A stretch of 64,000 nt of DNA, from NCBI GenBank assembly GCA_951812925.1, contig OX638369.1, forward strand, positions 63,440,228 to 63,504,227. The letters run 5' to 3'. Under the pieces are notes generated by a model. The model saw only the letters and a program-made list of their open reading frames with translations, had not been told where the DNA came from and did no database searches. This document shows, one piece after another, positions 1-12,300 of the stretch. The stretch comes from Calliopum simillimum (Eukaryota; Arthropoda; Insecta; Diptera; Lauxaniidae). Every line of letters starts with the position of its first letter. The stretch's first letter is position 1. The translations under genes and the position numbers were made by a program.

Positions 1-382
1 TTGAATCTGAAACGTACGTAAAAACAGATAAAAGCCGGATTCGCTTTTTAAAGTATTAATGCTGTATATTTACCAAAAAACAAAAAAAAATCGTTTTGAT
101 GAGCTTATTAACAATTAAAAAAAAAAAAATGAGAAAAAAAGGATAAAAATCCATCTGTGGTAGGATTCGAACCTGGGCAAATCCATTTCAAACCCGTAAA
201 TACTTCAATTACGAACTCAAAACGGATTTGCTTCAATTAATGTTAATGCCCAGTGTGCCAAACGGACCAGTTCCTTATCCATAACGGGTTCATATTTTCT
301 TACTTTTTATCCGTTACTGAGTTCGTTTTTGAGGTAAATTAGGGTTCATAACGGATCCGCATCCGTTTTTGTGCACATTGGG
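1..382. mobile_element. Right-hand part of a 'CCCA...TGGG' foldback-family element
   Basis: The segment matches, with divergence, the outer arms of the two elements at 47.2-50.8 kb. It shares the GGATTCGAACCTGGGCAAAT segment, the ACGGATCCG-type modules and the same terminus, GTGCACATTGGG, which ends here at 382. The left part lies outside the window. Immediately to the right begins a different element family, so this copy probably inserted near the end of that element. It holds no reading frame of note and is non-autonomous. The superfamily is unknown; termini reading CCCARTGTGC are seen in all copies. Confidence 0.7.
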
Positions 383-815
383 TTGCTACTTTATTTCTCA
401 TAAATTTCACCAGAATTTCAAGACAGAATAGTGACAACTCCACACCGAAGTAAATTTCAACTTACTGTTTTAGTCAATTCAGAATGTATGCTTGCTAGTT
501 ATTTTTACGAAAAAATTTACGTGATATTTACCTTACTGTAAAGTTCAAACAACAAAAAGAAAAAAAAAATTAACTGACCGCATTAGGGAACGAACCCTGG
601 CCCGTCCGTGTGATAGGTAGATGCAAATCCTCCTGCGCTACTTGCGCATGTGATGAAGAGGCATAAAATTTGTATATAAAGTAAATGTCTGTCTAAAAAT
701 AGAAATAGTTACTAAAATTATAAAATTCAAAATGATTCTATATTTTTTAAATATTTACCTTACTCGTGAAAAAAATAAAATAATTTTTACTAGAATAATA
801 AATTCAAAATGGTCA
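383..815 (-). mobile_element. Partial copy of the CACGGAGAAAAA-type TIR element
   Basis: Read on the minus strand this segment parallels the element at 33258-35132. Shared stretches are the motif around AATTCTGGTAAAATTTATGA, the paired AAGGTAAATATC motifs, the same tRNA-like module and the segment ending GACCATTTTGAATTTAT. It lacks the inserted foldback of the 33-kb copy, so it serves as an empty-site paralogue for that insertion. Its terminal ~16-20 bp are missing where the foldback fragment at 1-382 abuts. No protein is encoded. Confidence 0.6.
581..650 (-). other. tRNA-like module (A box/B box)
   Basis: On the minus strand the sequence runs TAGCGCAGGAGG (A-box-like), about 30 bases of spacer, then CAGGGTTCGTTCCC (B-box-like; the usual A after TTCG is T). 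The acceptor arms do not pair well, so I do not call a functional tRNA. The same module sits at 33668-33738 in the related element. It may be a pol III promoter relic or the trace of a tRNA-derived SINE. Confidence 0.4.
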
Positions 816-1635
816 CACATTTCTTTAAAATTAAATATCTTCTCATGATTTCTGTAGACAAGTCACTTGAATATTTGTGGAATGGGTGGCGGATAAGCCT
901 CCTCAATGTTTTCATTTTCAATTACAATTTACAATACAGAATAATGACTACTCATATTTCGGTCACGTTGCTAACATACACACATACATATAAAGCAATT
1001 AAAACAAACTTGAAATACATTTTAGAGCTCGTCCTTTGCGCTTAAATTGACAAAATGCATTAATGGTGAACTTCAGGCCATTAGACAGCTAACAAGCAAT
1101 GACTTACGACAATGACAGCTGCTGTCAATTCTGACATAAACAAGAAATTAATAATGGGCCAGAGCATGGCACTAACGTGGAAGTGAGATATTGGTGACAA
1201 TGATGACATAAATGGCTACAAAATCAACGTTTGTGCAGAAAATGCAATCACTACCAAGTAAAATCAAGATGTTAACAGCAAAGGATGTCAAAGAAATTAA
1301 ATAAATTAATTTAATTTGCAATCAATTTTAAGTTTACGCAAAGAGTTATGTTACGCGGGATTTATAATCATGAAGAATATTAACCTGAGCCTTAAGTCTT
1401 GGTAATTTTTCGATACCACGACAAAAACTTAGTATACAAGACCAAGACAGCTATAGATACTGAATTTAGCATCTTAAAAACCTGTTTTGAAAAATTAGAT
1501 TCGGGTATTTGTTGTTTAAGGTTCATATATGTGAATAACTTTTTTCATTGTTGTTACGGTGACCATTTATTTGAAACTGAAATACAGAACAAAAAAAAGG
1601 AATACAAATTGTATTTATTTTTTATCGTATTTCAA
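816..1635. other. No gene seen
   Basis: Unique-looking AT-rich sequence without repeats that recur in the window. Open frames here are short, AT-biased and show no recognisable domain. Confidence 0.5.
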
Positions 1636-2243
1636 TCTATCTATGTATATATATAAAAATGAAATGGTGTCCGTATGTAGCTTATGGACGCGGAAACTAC
1701 ACGGGGGATTTACACGAATTTTTTTTTAAATTGTTTCTTATGGTCTGTAGAAGGTTCTTAAGGGGGTGAGATGCTGCTGATGGGGACGGGGGTTGCTCCC
1801 CCCATACAAAAGAAATGCTATATCTCTGCACTTATACAAGCTATGATTATGAAAGTTGGTGAACTTATGCATAATGTATCTACCATTCACAATGCAAAAC
1901 TTGGGGGATAATAGGTGTGGGAAAATTGCATCCTCTTTACAAAAAATATACAAAATGCTATATTTCTTCACATATGTTAGAAATCGTTATAAAACTTGGT
2001 ACATACATGGTTGTATATTCTATCTACCATTCACCTTGAACAATTTGGGGGGGAGAGAAGAGGGAGTTGCAACTTTCATACAAAAAATACATTAAATGAT
2101 ATATCTCTGTACATATGGGAGCTATGATTATAAAAGTTGATACATGGATCTTAAAATGATTGGTGATTGGAAGAGAGGGACGATGGAGATGGACGTAATG
2201 GGCATCGGGAACGGGCGAACGAAGTCGCAACCAGGCAAGCTAG
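1636..2243 (+). mobile_element. Helitron-like non-autonomous element
   Basis: It begins TCTATCTATGTATATATA with a GTGTCCGTATGTAGC-type leader. It ends in GGGCGAACGAAGTCGC followed by CTAG and a T. Helitrons start with TC, end with CTRR preceded by a short hairpin, and insert between A and T, which fits. A closely similar 3' end occurs at about 13.58-13.625 kb. The interior holds three diverged direct repeats rather than a Rep/helicase gene, so the copy is non-autonomous. It stops 16 bp before the hAT element at 2260. Confidence 0.6.
1800..2150 (+). repeat. Three diverged tandem units of about 135-140 bp
   Basis: Units start near 1803, 1937 and 2076. Each carries CATACAAAA, then ATGCTATATCTCTGCAC, a GCTATGATTATGAAAGTTG segment and a CTACCATTCAC-type tail. 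Internal tandem repeats are common in Helitron-type elements. No coding capacity. Confidence 0.6.
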
Positions 2244-3235
2244 TTGTATATGTATGTACTAGGGATTCCAATTTATGGACTTTTTGCGATCCCGGGATTT
2301 CGGGATTAGAAATTTTGAATCCCGGGATCCCGGGATTTTTCGGGATTTGTATGAATTTTTTTTTCTTCCTAAATAATGCAGAAAGAATTTAGTATTAAAA
2401 ATTCCTAATATTTTGTCTTATATAACCCTACTACACCCCTACAAAGATATTTTATTTAAAAAGTTCAAAAAATATTAAAGAACAATTTCTTAACACAGGT
2501 AATTTTATCAAGCAATTCACGCCTTTTTAAAAAACAAAAATTCATAAATACTTATTTACTGCAAAAAGAAACATAAAGGTACATTGCAGCATTGTATGCT
2601 TAGTTAAATACATATCTATCTACATAATCGCTTTATTATAGTAGATAGAGGATAATGCAATTCAAATATAAAATAAAGTGCGTGTTCAAACAAGCAGATT
2701 GATCCTATTGCACAATAATTAAAACCAATTTTTTATGAATTATCTATTAATGGTTTATTAAAAATTTATAAAATAGAAGTTTTTTTTAACAAAAGAAAAT
2801 TCGAAATAGGTTAGTCACCAGACGGAACCGAAACCTGAGCTTAGATTACACTATGCAACAAATGAGTAAAAATTTTTTCCCCAGGGAATGCCATATTCAT
2901 TTTATATGTAAAATGAGCTGCTGATTCCGAAAATCGCATTATTTTTTTTTTTATTTTGTGTCGTTTTCGAGATATCGGTCATTTTCGGTTTTCGGACCAA
3001 AAAAAAAAAGATAGTTCCATTTAAATACAAATATCTCAAGAGCCAATGTTTCTATTCAAACGTTTTATAGGTCATATTAAAGGTAATTAAATTACACACA
3101 AATGATATTCAGATCACTTTTTGGTTGGTTTGTTAGTTTCGGCGAAATAAATTGATTTCTAAAAAAATATTTTGTTTTTTTCGAAAAAATTAACAAAAAA
3201 TCAAAATCAACTGCAGATTTATACAAGAAGAAATA

Positions 3236-4130
3236 GGGGAGACTGGGGCACATTTGACACTAAATTTTCAAGGACCTGTATCTTTGAAAATAATTGCACT
3301 ATCTTAATACTCTTTACTGTTTCTGAAACATTAATTATTTAGGATTAAAGCTAAGAAAAAAAATTTTTTCAAAAACTGCATTAAGAGTCTTTTTATAAAC
3401 TTTTTCAAAGAAAGTCATTTTGTAAAATATGCCCCGAACCAGGGGCACATTTGACACTCACAAAAATAGCACAAAAGCATTAAACAAAACATTAATACAT
3501 ATATTTTTTTCATATAAACACAAATAATAAGTATGTATGTATTAACGAAGACTCACTATTATTATTATTTATATAAAGGTGTGAGACGTCGATGTCAAAT
3601 TCGTATTTAGTGCATGAACGTGAAGTTGAGGCTGGATTTGTTGAAGTTGGAAGCTTAAACTCAATTGACCTCCTCAAAGTACACTTCCAGTTTAATAAAA
3701 ACCCAATTTAATTAAAAATACACAAAAACATATGTATGGATGAATGTCAAATGTGCCCCATCGGCAAAAGTCAAATGTGCCCCAAAATATTTTAAAATTT
3801 AAACTATTTGACCTTGATAAAAACCACTGTTATTCTATTAATTATAAAGGTTAGTGCTACCAAATTTGCATACTTATTTTTAAAAAACAATACAACTTTA
3901 TTTGCAAAACCCTTAGAACAAGATGCCGAAAATTACAAAAAAAAACACAAAAAGTTAAAAAAGCGTATTACAGCGGGAGGAGTTGAAAGAAAACTGCCAA
4001 AGTTCATTACGTTGCTTTCACTCTAATAAGTTATGATTCCGCATTTCAGGTTTTCGGTTCGAAAGGCGTGTTCACACCGAGAATGGCAAAGTCAAATGTG
4101 CCCCGGTGTCAAATGTACCCCAGCTTACCC
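3236..4130. mobile_element. Nested TIR element with iterated GGGGCACATTTGAC motifs
   Basis: Terminal inverted repeats read GGGGAGACTGGGGCACATTT at the left and, inverted, GGGTAAGCTGGGGTACATTT at the right. Both sides are flanked by TA. The motif GGGGCACATTTGAC recurs near 3246 and 3441 on the plus strand and near 3748, 3770, 4091 and 4108 on the minus strand. The TA duplication fits the Tc1/mariner/pogo superfamily, but no transposase is visible. A 72-residue lysine-rich frame at 3808-4026 has no recognisable domain. The element lies inside the hAT element at 2260-6051 and is therefore younger. Confidence 0.65.
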
Positions 4131-4317
4131 TAACTTTTTTATAATTTTTTTTATTTTTGTATCATAGACTATATATTTGTGAAGAAAATAAGATACCACT
4201 TAAAAAAATCGATGGGAAAATGCAAAAGTTGTATACAATTCATTGATAAATTACTAAAAGCGTTTTTGCCTATTTTTTTCGGTTTTTTTTTAGTAAACTG
4301 TCGATAATTTGAAACTT

Positions 4318-4600
4318 TTTGTAAAACACATGAGAAAATCCAAAAAATTCATAAAGTTAGCGTTAAAACAAAATACCCGTGTCTCGTCGTTTTTCTCCAG
4401 CACGTCAGATTTTTTTTTAATCGATTTTTGAAGATTTTTAATCCACTGTACATGAAAAAAACAAAAATAGCGCATTCTTGTGTTAAATCGATGCAAATAA
4501 CTATATGATCCTTACATTTGAGGTGTATCATGTGTTCAGTAAACTTATGCAGGATATTACGAGGAATATTTTTGTAGAAAATTTTAACCCTCTAAGACCC
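4318..4600 (+). repeat. Dispersed repeat, second copy at 42198-42470
   Basis: About 280 bp align colinearly with 42198-42470. Shared are ACACATGAGAAAATCCAAAA, ATACCCGTGTCTCGTCGTTT, CGCATTCTTGTGTTAAAT and a TTAACCCTCT junction. No coding potential or clear termini are visible. It is probably part of a larger element whose ends I cannot place. Confidence 0.65.
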
Positions 4601-5282
4601 TTACATGTGGGTCATTTTGACCCCCCCACATCCCAGACAGTCTAGTAATATTGTTTTTATCTGTACCCAATTTCATGCGTCTAGCCTTACCTGTTTGGCC
4701 GTAATCGAAATTTTAGCAAACAAACGCACACATTCATAAAAGGACCAATCACGACTCAGCAGGGACAGCAAGGATCAACATAAAAGTCTGAAAAAATCAG
4801 GAAAATTTATTTTCGGCATTTGGAGCCGATTGACGACCGTCCGTCATATATGTATACAAGGGCCACTCAATAAATATAATAAAATTAAAAATCCTTCATA
4901 TTTCATGTGTAGATAGAGGATATTGCATTTCACAAAATCGATTGTTGTAAATAGTGAATTTCTTTAAATGAAAAAAAGTAGCCCTGGAAGCAAATTTTTC
5001 ATTCGGAATTGATACCATAGATGACATTTGACTCAATGAAGGGTTTACCGTCAAAAACTAATGTTCGTGAAAATTGTAGATAGAGGGTATTGAATATAAG
5101 CCGTCGATATATAAAATATCATACATATTTAATTATATAAAATAGTGAGATCAAAGTTTTAACAAGTGTTGGACTTGAAAGGAATAACTTTTCTTTTAAT
5201 CAGTTTTATTATTATTAAAATCTGATTTTAGGAAAATTAAAGCATTAATTGTTTTATCATCCAATTTAGGTCTAAATTTATT

Positions 5283-5662
5283 ACATATCTGTGGACTTTT
5301 GGCAAAACAACCTAAGACGAGATAAGACAATTCTCCAGGATTTAAGTCCTAAATATAAAATTTAAATACTCTTCTATTGGTATAATCGACATGTCTCTAT
5401 AATTTCTTGTTTCAGAGATATAAAGGTGTCCCATAGTTCACGCAAGATTTGAACTTAGCGCCATTCGTGCGGTGAAGTGTTATGAACAAAAAAATAATTT
5501 GACAGCTGACACTTTAAGATTAGTAAAAATTTATGGAAAAAGGAGATTCAGCGCTGCATCAACGAAATTGAGCCACATTATTGAAAAGTAGTTAATCAGT
5601 TTTTAGGCTCTCCTGAAAAGTTCCAATTTCGAGCTAAGTTGTTTTGTCAAAAAACCACAGAT
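5283..5662 (+). pseudogene. Mariner-type transposon relic (N-terminal transposase remnant)
   Basis: Imperfect inverted ends, ATCTGTGGACTTTTGGCAAA on the left and its near complement at 5640-5662, bracket a remnant at about 5440-5600. In one frame it reads AIRAVKCYEQKNNLTADTLR followed by a basic segment. This resembles the N-terminal helix-turn-helix (DUF4817-like) of some mariner-type transposases. Several stops and the short length show it is dead. A homologous piece lies on the other strand at 21826-21945. The same ACTTTTGGCAAAACAA terminus recurs at about 52200-52225. Confidence 0.45.
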
Positions 5663-6059
5663 ATATAACCTGCACTTGAAAAGCATCTTTCTATCACCAC
5701 TATTACAAAATATATCAATATCTTTCATTAAAACGTCGGATAAATTACAATATAAGACTTTCTAGAAAACTAATTTTTTGAAGTGTTATTCAAAACTAGA
5801 TTTAATTTTTCTTTCAAGTTTTTTGCTGCGTTTCTTTAACTGTATGGCTATTGTCCTCAATTTCGTAAGAAGTTTCAGTTTTAAATCTAGAGAGAATACT
5901 TTTTATCTCTACTTAATGCAATTTTTCTATTATTAAAAACAAAAAAACTTACAAAAGAAATCCCGGGATTGGTAGCACTAGTCCCGGGATTTTCGGGACT
6001 GCAAAAATGCTCGAATCCCGGGGTCCCGGGATCCCGGGACTGAAATCTTTAGTATGTAC

Positions 6060-7153
6060 ATTAGTGTGAGCCAAGTTTTCCCACGACCAACCGTCTACCG
6101 GAAACGTAATCTACAGAATATTTTTCCAATAAACCATAGGTCTAAGATCAATATCAAGCTCCCTCTTTTAACAAGAAGTTTTTTGTATCATGACATAGAT
6201 ATATCAATATTTGGTTTTACAAGCTTTCTTAATCCATTTTGATCATGAACTATTTTAAATATTCAGGCCGAGTTTTGAACAGGTTTTCTTGAAAAGTGGT
6301 CGTAAATTCTGAAAAATTTGGCTGGAATAAGACTTTTTGATCAAAAAATAAGACCCAGCAATTTTTGTAATTGAAATCACTTTATTTTGGGGTTTTAAAA
6401 ACCAAGTCAAAAATCTTCATCGAGATCACTGCCGCGTAAAAAGTTGTTCAGGCTCAAAGGTCACGAGGATATTTGCAAAAAAAAAATTTAATGCAAAAGT
6501 GATATGGATGATGAATTTTGACATTTGTTATAAAACACCAAATAAAGATTCCAATCAAAAATTTGCTGTCTCTAAATTTATTATCATTTTTCAAAAAAAA
6601 AAAAAAAAAAAACAGATTCAGAAAGTTGTTAAAACCAATGATATTAATTTTTTAAGATGATACAATAGTGTTTCCTAAAGAAGGTATCTTTTTAATATAA
6701 AATTGTTGCAAAACAATTTTCACAATAAAAATCGGGGGCTTGATATTCATTTTATAGCGTTTTCTTTTCTCAAAAAAATGTTACACTTTTTTTGCCCCGT
6801 GCGTGGAAACCGCTTTACAAAACAATTTTCGAAATACAGAACAAATACAGAACACTTTCTGAAATACAGAACATTTCTATGTTCAAAAAATTAAACAGAA
6901 CAGAGGGCTCAAATACAGAACTGTTCTGTATAATACAATACGATTGGTCACCGTAATCAAAGTGCATTATATTGGATTACAATTCTCTGCGAATAAGCAA
7001 AATTTACCATGTAAAATCAATTAAAACTTAAGGAAAAATTTAAAAAATTCCACGAATCTCTTGCATTTAAATATTAATCTGATACTTTACATAAATGACT
7101 GAATAATAAAAAAATTAATTTAAATTTCTGCTAAAGCGTACATACAATGTACA
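6060..7153. other. No gene; short-motif cluster near 6.83-6.92 kb
   Basis: No supported gene. AAATACAGAAC-type motifs recur four times between 6828 and 6922, with an inverted GTTCTGTAT nearby, suggesting the edge of an old element. The stretch around 6755-6805 (TTTTCTTTTCTCAAAAAAAT, then CACTTTTT and TGCCCCG) recurs near 23475-23523. Confidence 0.4.
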
Positions 7154-7682
7154 TTAGAGTGGACTAAAATCCAAAATTGTTAAAATGTCAAGATACGTGC
7201 GACTTTTCTGAATCCTTGGATCTTGCTGATTACAAAAAGTGTTTTGGAACCAAAAACAATCTGTGTTAAGATATCTTGAAGGTACTTTTTTAGGAATTTT
7301 TGAGACCGATTTAACTGATTTTCATGCTTAGACCACTGTTGGAAAGGTATTGAATTAGGCTATAAGCTTAAATTAAAATTTTTTGTATTTGATAAAAAGT
7401 ACTAAACTTACTACTATTTTAATACTAAGCTATAAAAAACGTGCCCAGGTACACCTTTTTTACCTTCCAAAATATATTTTTTGGAAAGACAAAAAAATAA
7501 TCTTTCATATGAAAAAGAGGGAAAATTGGTATGTCTCGAGGCTTAGAAGTTATAATTTTTTGAAAATTTGAAAAATTGGCCCGACCATAAAATGGCGCAT
7601 AGCTGGAACATTTTTTAACCCATTTTCATGTTTGGACCGTGCGCACGTTGACATTTCAACACTTTTGTTTGGACCACTCTTA
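7154..7682. mobile_element. MITE with TTAGAGTGGACTAAA-type ends
   Basis: The left end reads TTAGAGTGGACTAAAAT. The right end, inverted, reads TAAGAGTGGTCCAAAC. The similarity continues inward to an AATGTCAA segment in both arms. TA is present at both edges, compatible with a Tc1/mariner-type MITE of about 530 bp. The interior is non-coding and includes a fragment resembling an inner copy of the ends (GACCACTGTTGG near 7330). Confidence 0.55.
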
Positions 7683-8335
7683 TCTACATAACTACATGAG
7701 TAACGTAAATATGTGTTTTACGCTAATTAATATGGAATTGGCAAACGGTATTATTAAAAGCGTTTAATTGGTCCAACACTTACATTCATATGGAATGCCA
7801 CAGGTAGTTTTCACTTTGTCTTCGAAATTCGACTGCATAGTGTTGTGGTGTGAGCAGTGCAGAATTAAGGCATATGAAATGAAAATTACAAAAACTGTAT
7901 ACGAAAATAAGATCTCAGAAATCAACAAATTAAGTTGGTTATCTTTTTTATTCTCAAGAAAATGCGCAGTACGTTGCTTATGCCGCAAAGGCAATCATTC
8001 AAAAAAATAAAGAAATCTTAAAAATTTGAGAAAATACTTATGACAACATACATAAGTTTAAATTCAAAAAATTAAAATTGTGGCTCTTTATACACAGAAT
8101 AATGAGTAATCTAAAACATAAAATGTACCCAAGACAACACTTACACCTACAGTAGAAAAATAATAAACTGCACATTAGAGATGCACAAGAAACCCTGTTG
8201 CAAAGGTAAAAAGGAGAAGATTTAACTTCTGCAGCTTGGCGACAAAATATCGTGGAAAAATTTAACGTTTCTTACACAAAACGTAACAAATTTTCATGCA
8301 TCCAGTATTTGCAATAAGCACTTGGATTAAGTAGA
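7683..8335. other. No gene seen
   Basis: AT-rich sequence without recognised repeats or domains. Frames on both strands at 7764-8010 overlap each other antisense and look like chance. Confidence 0.4.
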
Positions 8336-8339
8336 CACC

Positions 8340-8465
8340 AAATCTAGAAGAACGTTTTCTGCAATTAAGAACAAGAATAACTGATGGAGAAAAACGTTTA
8401 CCAGATTTGGATTTCAGCTTACGCAAATCAATCACAAATTGTTACCAAGATCTCATTCAAAATTT
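8340..8465 (+). pseudogene. Possible hAT transposase C-terminal remnant
   Basis: One frame reads RRTFSAIKN, recalling the R-[ST]-FS-x-[LI]-K motif of the hAT C-terminal dimerisation domain. Another frame reads RLPDLDFSLRKSI. The DNA AGATTTGGATTT plus its downstream CGCAAATCAA is repeated at 58385-58412 inside a hAT element with clear ends. The frames are shifted and short, so this is at most a relic. No termini or duplication were found around it. Confidence 0.3.
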
Positions 8466-8594
8466 CGTGTTGCACAGTGGGACGGGTCGGTCTATATACA
8501 AAAAAAAATATAAAAAACTGTCCCTTATTCAAAAGCATACCTTGAGAGTATTTAGGAAAGAAAAAACATTTTTTTTTTTTGACCTGTCTAAAAA

Positions 8595-8890
8595 CAGCCA
8601 AAATGATATTTTTTCCATAACTTCGGCAGGCGATGTCCGATAAGGGCTTAATAAGGCCTACATTTTTTCCTCCTGAGCTTTAAACCTCGGGGGTCATGTT
8701 CGATCTAGTTTCTCTGGTTCGCATCCCCCTAAATGCCACTTTTTCTTAATAAAATTGAAGTCTAAAAAAATATATTTACATATTACCCAAAAAGTGCAAA
8801 TTAAGGCTCAATTAAGCCCGTTACAACGAAACATAATTTTTAAACTTAAGACATCACCTGCCAAAGTTATAGAAAAAAGACTATTTTAGC
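8595..8890. repeat. Inverted repeat
   Basis: AAAATGATATTTTTTCCATA plus CTTCGGCAGGCGATGTC at 8600-8637 is mirrored by GACATCACCTGCCAAAGTTA and following bases at 8850-8887. The enclosed spacer of about 210 bp has no frame. The outer sequence CACAGTGGGACGGGTCGG at 8474 may be a terminus. Confidence 0.55.
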
Positions 8891-8914
8891 AGTTTTTAGA
8901 GTGGTGAAAAAAAA

Positions 8915-9380
8915 AATAGTAATTTTAGATGTATTTATCGGTGCTGAATCCGTTTTCAGATATTCTAGCCTAAAAGTTCAAAAACACAATTTTTGAGGTT
9001 ATATACAAGACGCATGAAATTGTTTTCTTCTTTCCTTCTACTTAAATGCATCGCTCAGTACTATTCTTCTCCTTCAAAATAAATTACGAACTAGTCTCGT
9101 GCGATACATCCTTAAAAAGGAAATGACCACTTTAATATGATAAATGAATGTTAAAAATCGTATGTGAATTCTCATATAATTTTTCAACTTCAACTTTTTG
9201 AAAAGAAATCATACAAGACCAGTTCAAAGCTTATTTTGAAGACGAAGAAAAGTACTAAGCGATGCATATACATAGTAGAAAAGAGCAAAACAATTTCGTG
9301 CGTCCTCTATATAACCATAGAAATCGTGTTTTTGAATATTTCTATGTAGAATTTGATTTGTATGTGTTTTTTTATTTTCG
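8915..9380. repeat. Foldback repeat, second copy within the hAT element at 24.6-25.06 kb
   Basis: The arms are mirrored about position 9150. The left arm has ATGCATCGCTCAGTACTATT and TTCAAAATAAATTACGAACT; the right arm has their near complements at 9190-9275. The complete structure, including ATTTTAGATGTATTTAT at its edge, recurs in inverted orientation at about 24570-25060. This is a dispersed non-coding foldback family. Confidence 0.6.
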
Positions 9381-12300
9381 ACCACATTTAAAATAAACGA
9401 TCAGCTAGAATTTGAATCTATGCAATAGCTGGAATAAGATGTCCCGAACCGTTTCTTTAGACATTTTTAAGAACTTCAAGACATAATAGTTTTAGAATGG
9501 GAGGGCAACAACCCATAACGCTTTATGATTATAGCTATTTTAAGCTCAGCAGAAAAGGTATTCAAATCTAAACTGTAATAGCATCATAAATATCGTAAAA
9601 GATATGAAAAAAATTGTACCATGGATTTTCCGTATTGACGTCTCTACCATTAAGTATTTTGACGAATTCTCGACTTTTAATAGCAAAAATTTATCAGAAA
9701 TTACTTCTTTTTGGAAGGAAAAAAGGATCGTAGAAAGTAAAATGGTCTGAATGTATCTGTAGACTACATTATATTATTTCAATTACTTACATATATAATG
9801 TATCGAATATTTGCAAATATAAAATATCAGTAGCATCAGACCAAACGATATATCAAATGACAATAAAAGAAAAAACTCGAATTGGCTCCTGGGTTCAGAG
9901 TTCCTTTAAGAAAAAAGTAAATAAAGAGTAAAGTACAGAGAGTGTAGCTGACACAATGGAGTATAAATTCAAGGAGAAGATATAGAAAAATTCACTCTCA
10001 AGAGAACTTGATATGTTGTTTATTAAAAGCAAAGAAAGTTCATCCAAAAAATGTGTAGAATGGCTGATACCAGTTCAGAATAAAGAAATGCAAGGAAAAG
10101 GGAAAGCCAGTGAAATGGAGAAAGTCCTAGGAACGAATGATTCTTATGTGGAAAATTCATAGAAATTAGTTACCGCTTGAGTGGACATGCTACAATACAC
10201 TTACATACATAGCATTGTACTCTCCAACTGGAGCGTACATACAACTAAATACACACGAAGCATAAAAGTAGAACACAAGACACACTCGTAAGACCAAAGT
10301 ACAAGGAAGATGCTTGTATGTACGAGTAGAGTAAATAAAATCGAACAAGTGTTAGGGAACTTAAGGAACAGTATAGTTGGTATACACTGGTTTTGCAAAA
10401 ATTCTTGAAAATACAATTAAATAGCTTCAAGCGGTCCTCAATTGCACCAATTGCAATTGGACAAGAAAGACACATCGACAACACATAATGTGGTGGAGCG
10501 GCTGTTGGGACGAAATTGCTGATGTTGCTGTTGCTGACAGTAATGTTGTTGATACTTTGCGAGTCGGCCACTTGTGTATCATGGACTTGAAGCACATTCT
10601 CGTTAGCATCATCATCAGCAAGTAATCACGTACTGTTCGCACAGTGGTTCAGAAATTATAATAAGATTGAAAAAAAAGTAATAAGGATATAATTAGCGTT
10701 GTCACTTTTTTTTAACACTGTGGTACTTTTTGGTAAAGGATACATTGAAATTTGGAAAATGAAAAGAGCATTTATACATTTTGGTTTTTTTTATGTATTC
10801 GAAAACCAGTTTACCGTTTTTGATAAAATTTCCACGTTGTATTAGTATAAATCAAGAAGATTATGGTCTGGAAATATGGGCTGTGTAACGTTGCCATGAA
10901 ACGTTATTCATCATACCCCTGAAACCAATCGACTCATACATATAGACATACATATTTATTTTTTTTGTAAAGGGCTCCGGCGCAAATAACATCCTTGGGA
11001 GACACTATTTAATGCAGATGAATAAGACTTTGTATTTAGAGGAGAGTCAGGTTTTGTTTTTGAACCACAACTTGTTATCTAACCAAAGGACGGATGATTA
11101 TTTCGTTATAGAAAGTACTAAATTATATTTAAGTAGAATTAAGATATCTTTTCTTTGATAGATGATTATTCAGAAATGATCCAATTGAAAAAGTTGAAAG
11201 GTTTAATAATGAAGATTATGCCACTGACAAAAATGAGTAATGCTGTTTACTGAAAGTGTGATATTACTCAAAATCATCTTCGAAACTTCACTCCGCACGA
11301 TCGTTGTTGCCCTGTGTTATAGTTTTGTATCATAGTCTTGTGCGACCTTGGGCGTATATATATCATTTCCGGTAAAAAAAATTTCGTACAAGGAAAGCTT
11401 TATTTTTTCCTAGAAAATCAGCTTTGAGTAATATCGATAGCTTTTTTTGCCAAAATATCGAAAAACTGAATTTATTACACAAAGGATCTAAGGAAATAAA
11501 AAGGTAATAAAAAGAAGAAATGTATCGGTATAAAACAAAATTGGTTTTGAAGGAAAAAATAAAACCGTCAACTATATCTGGTTTTTAGGTAAAAAAAAAT
11601 TGCTTGTGTTGATATATGTATGTGCATATAACCAAAAGAGTGGAAGAAAACTTGTTTTTGAACTTTTAGCCTAGGATATATGCCAAATAATCCAACAGCT
11701 ATACAGAACTCTCACATGACGCATTTTCCGAAAATTAAGGTCGCACCCCTCACCGAAAGATTCCAAAACAATTAATTGGTCTTCTTTTCCCACACGGATG
11801 TTATTGGTTTTTAATTTTGTTTTTTCCGATCCAAATTACAATGTCCAGTAATCGATCAAAAGTTGGCTTGAGGTATTATAAAAATAAATTTATTCATCCC
11901 AGAATATCGAATAGTGCCGCCATTTACAAAAGGACGAAAACTACTAAGCATCGAATTCAGAAAACTATAGAAATTCATAACAAAATGGTTATAAGTGAAC
12001 CATTTAAATAAGATCAGTGCAACGTTTTAAGCCATTCCAGTTTGCAGCTACTGTGCCTTGTCGCAGCATCATAAGCATTGTGGATACACAAGTGTACCAT
12101 TGACATCCTTGATATTCTTGCATTGCTGACACTGCATGCGTGCCTGCCTGACACTCTGTAATAAAATTGACAGTTGTGCTGTGATATGAGAGAAAGTGAA
12201 ACATTTATGGTCGAGCACGAGAGCGTTTGAGTCATTAAAGGGGAATAATCATCGATATTTAAATCGCAGCTGTTCAATGACATTTGTTCAATTCAAGTAA

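Larger units (their letters stand above)
2260..6051 (+). mobile_element. hAT-superfamily element with 8-bp TSD, nested insertions inside
   Basis: The element is flanked by the exact 8-bp duplication GTATGTAC (2252-2259 and 6052-6059). Ends read TAGGGATTCCAAT on the left and, on the complementary strand of the right end, TAAAGATTTCAGT. Both subterminal regions are dense in CCCGGGATT-type motifs (2280-2345 and 5960-6040). An 8-bp duplication plus TAGGGAT-like ends is typical of Ac-type hAT transposons. I see no intact transposase. The interior is occupied by later insertions at 3236-4130, 4318-4600 and 5283-5662 and by AT-rich sequence. Confidence 0.75.

Noticed and set aside
10201..10642. Cluster of minus-strand frames (71-116 codons)
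   Set aside because: Three frames overlap in the same DNA with no domain, no splice structure and no repeat partner; chance frames are the simplest reading.
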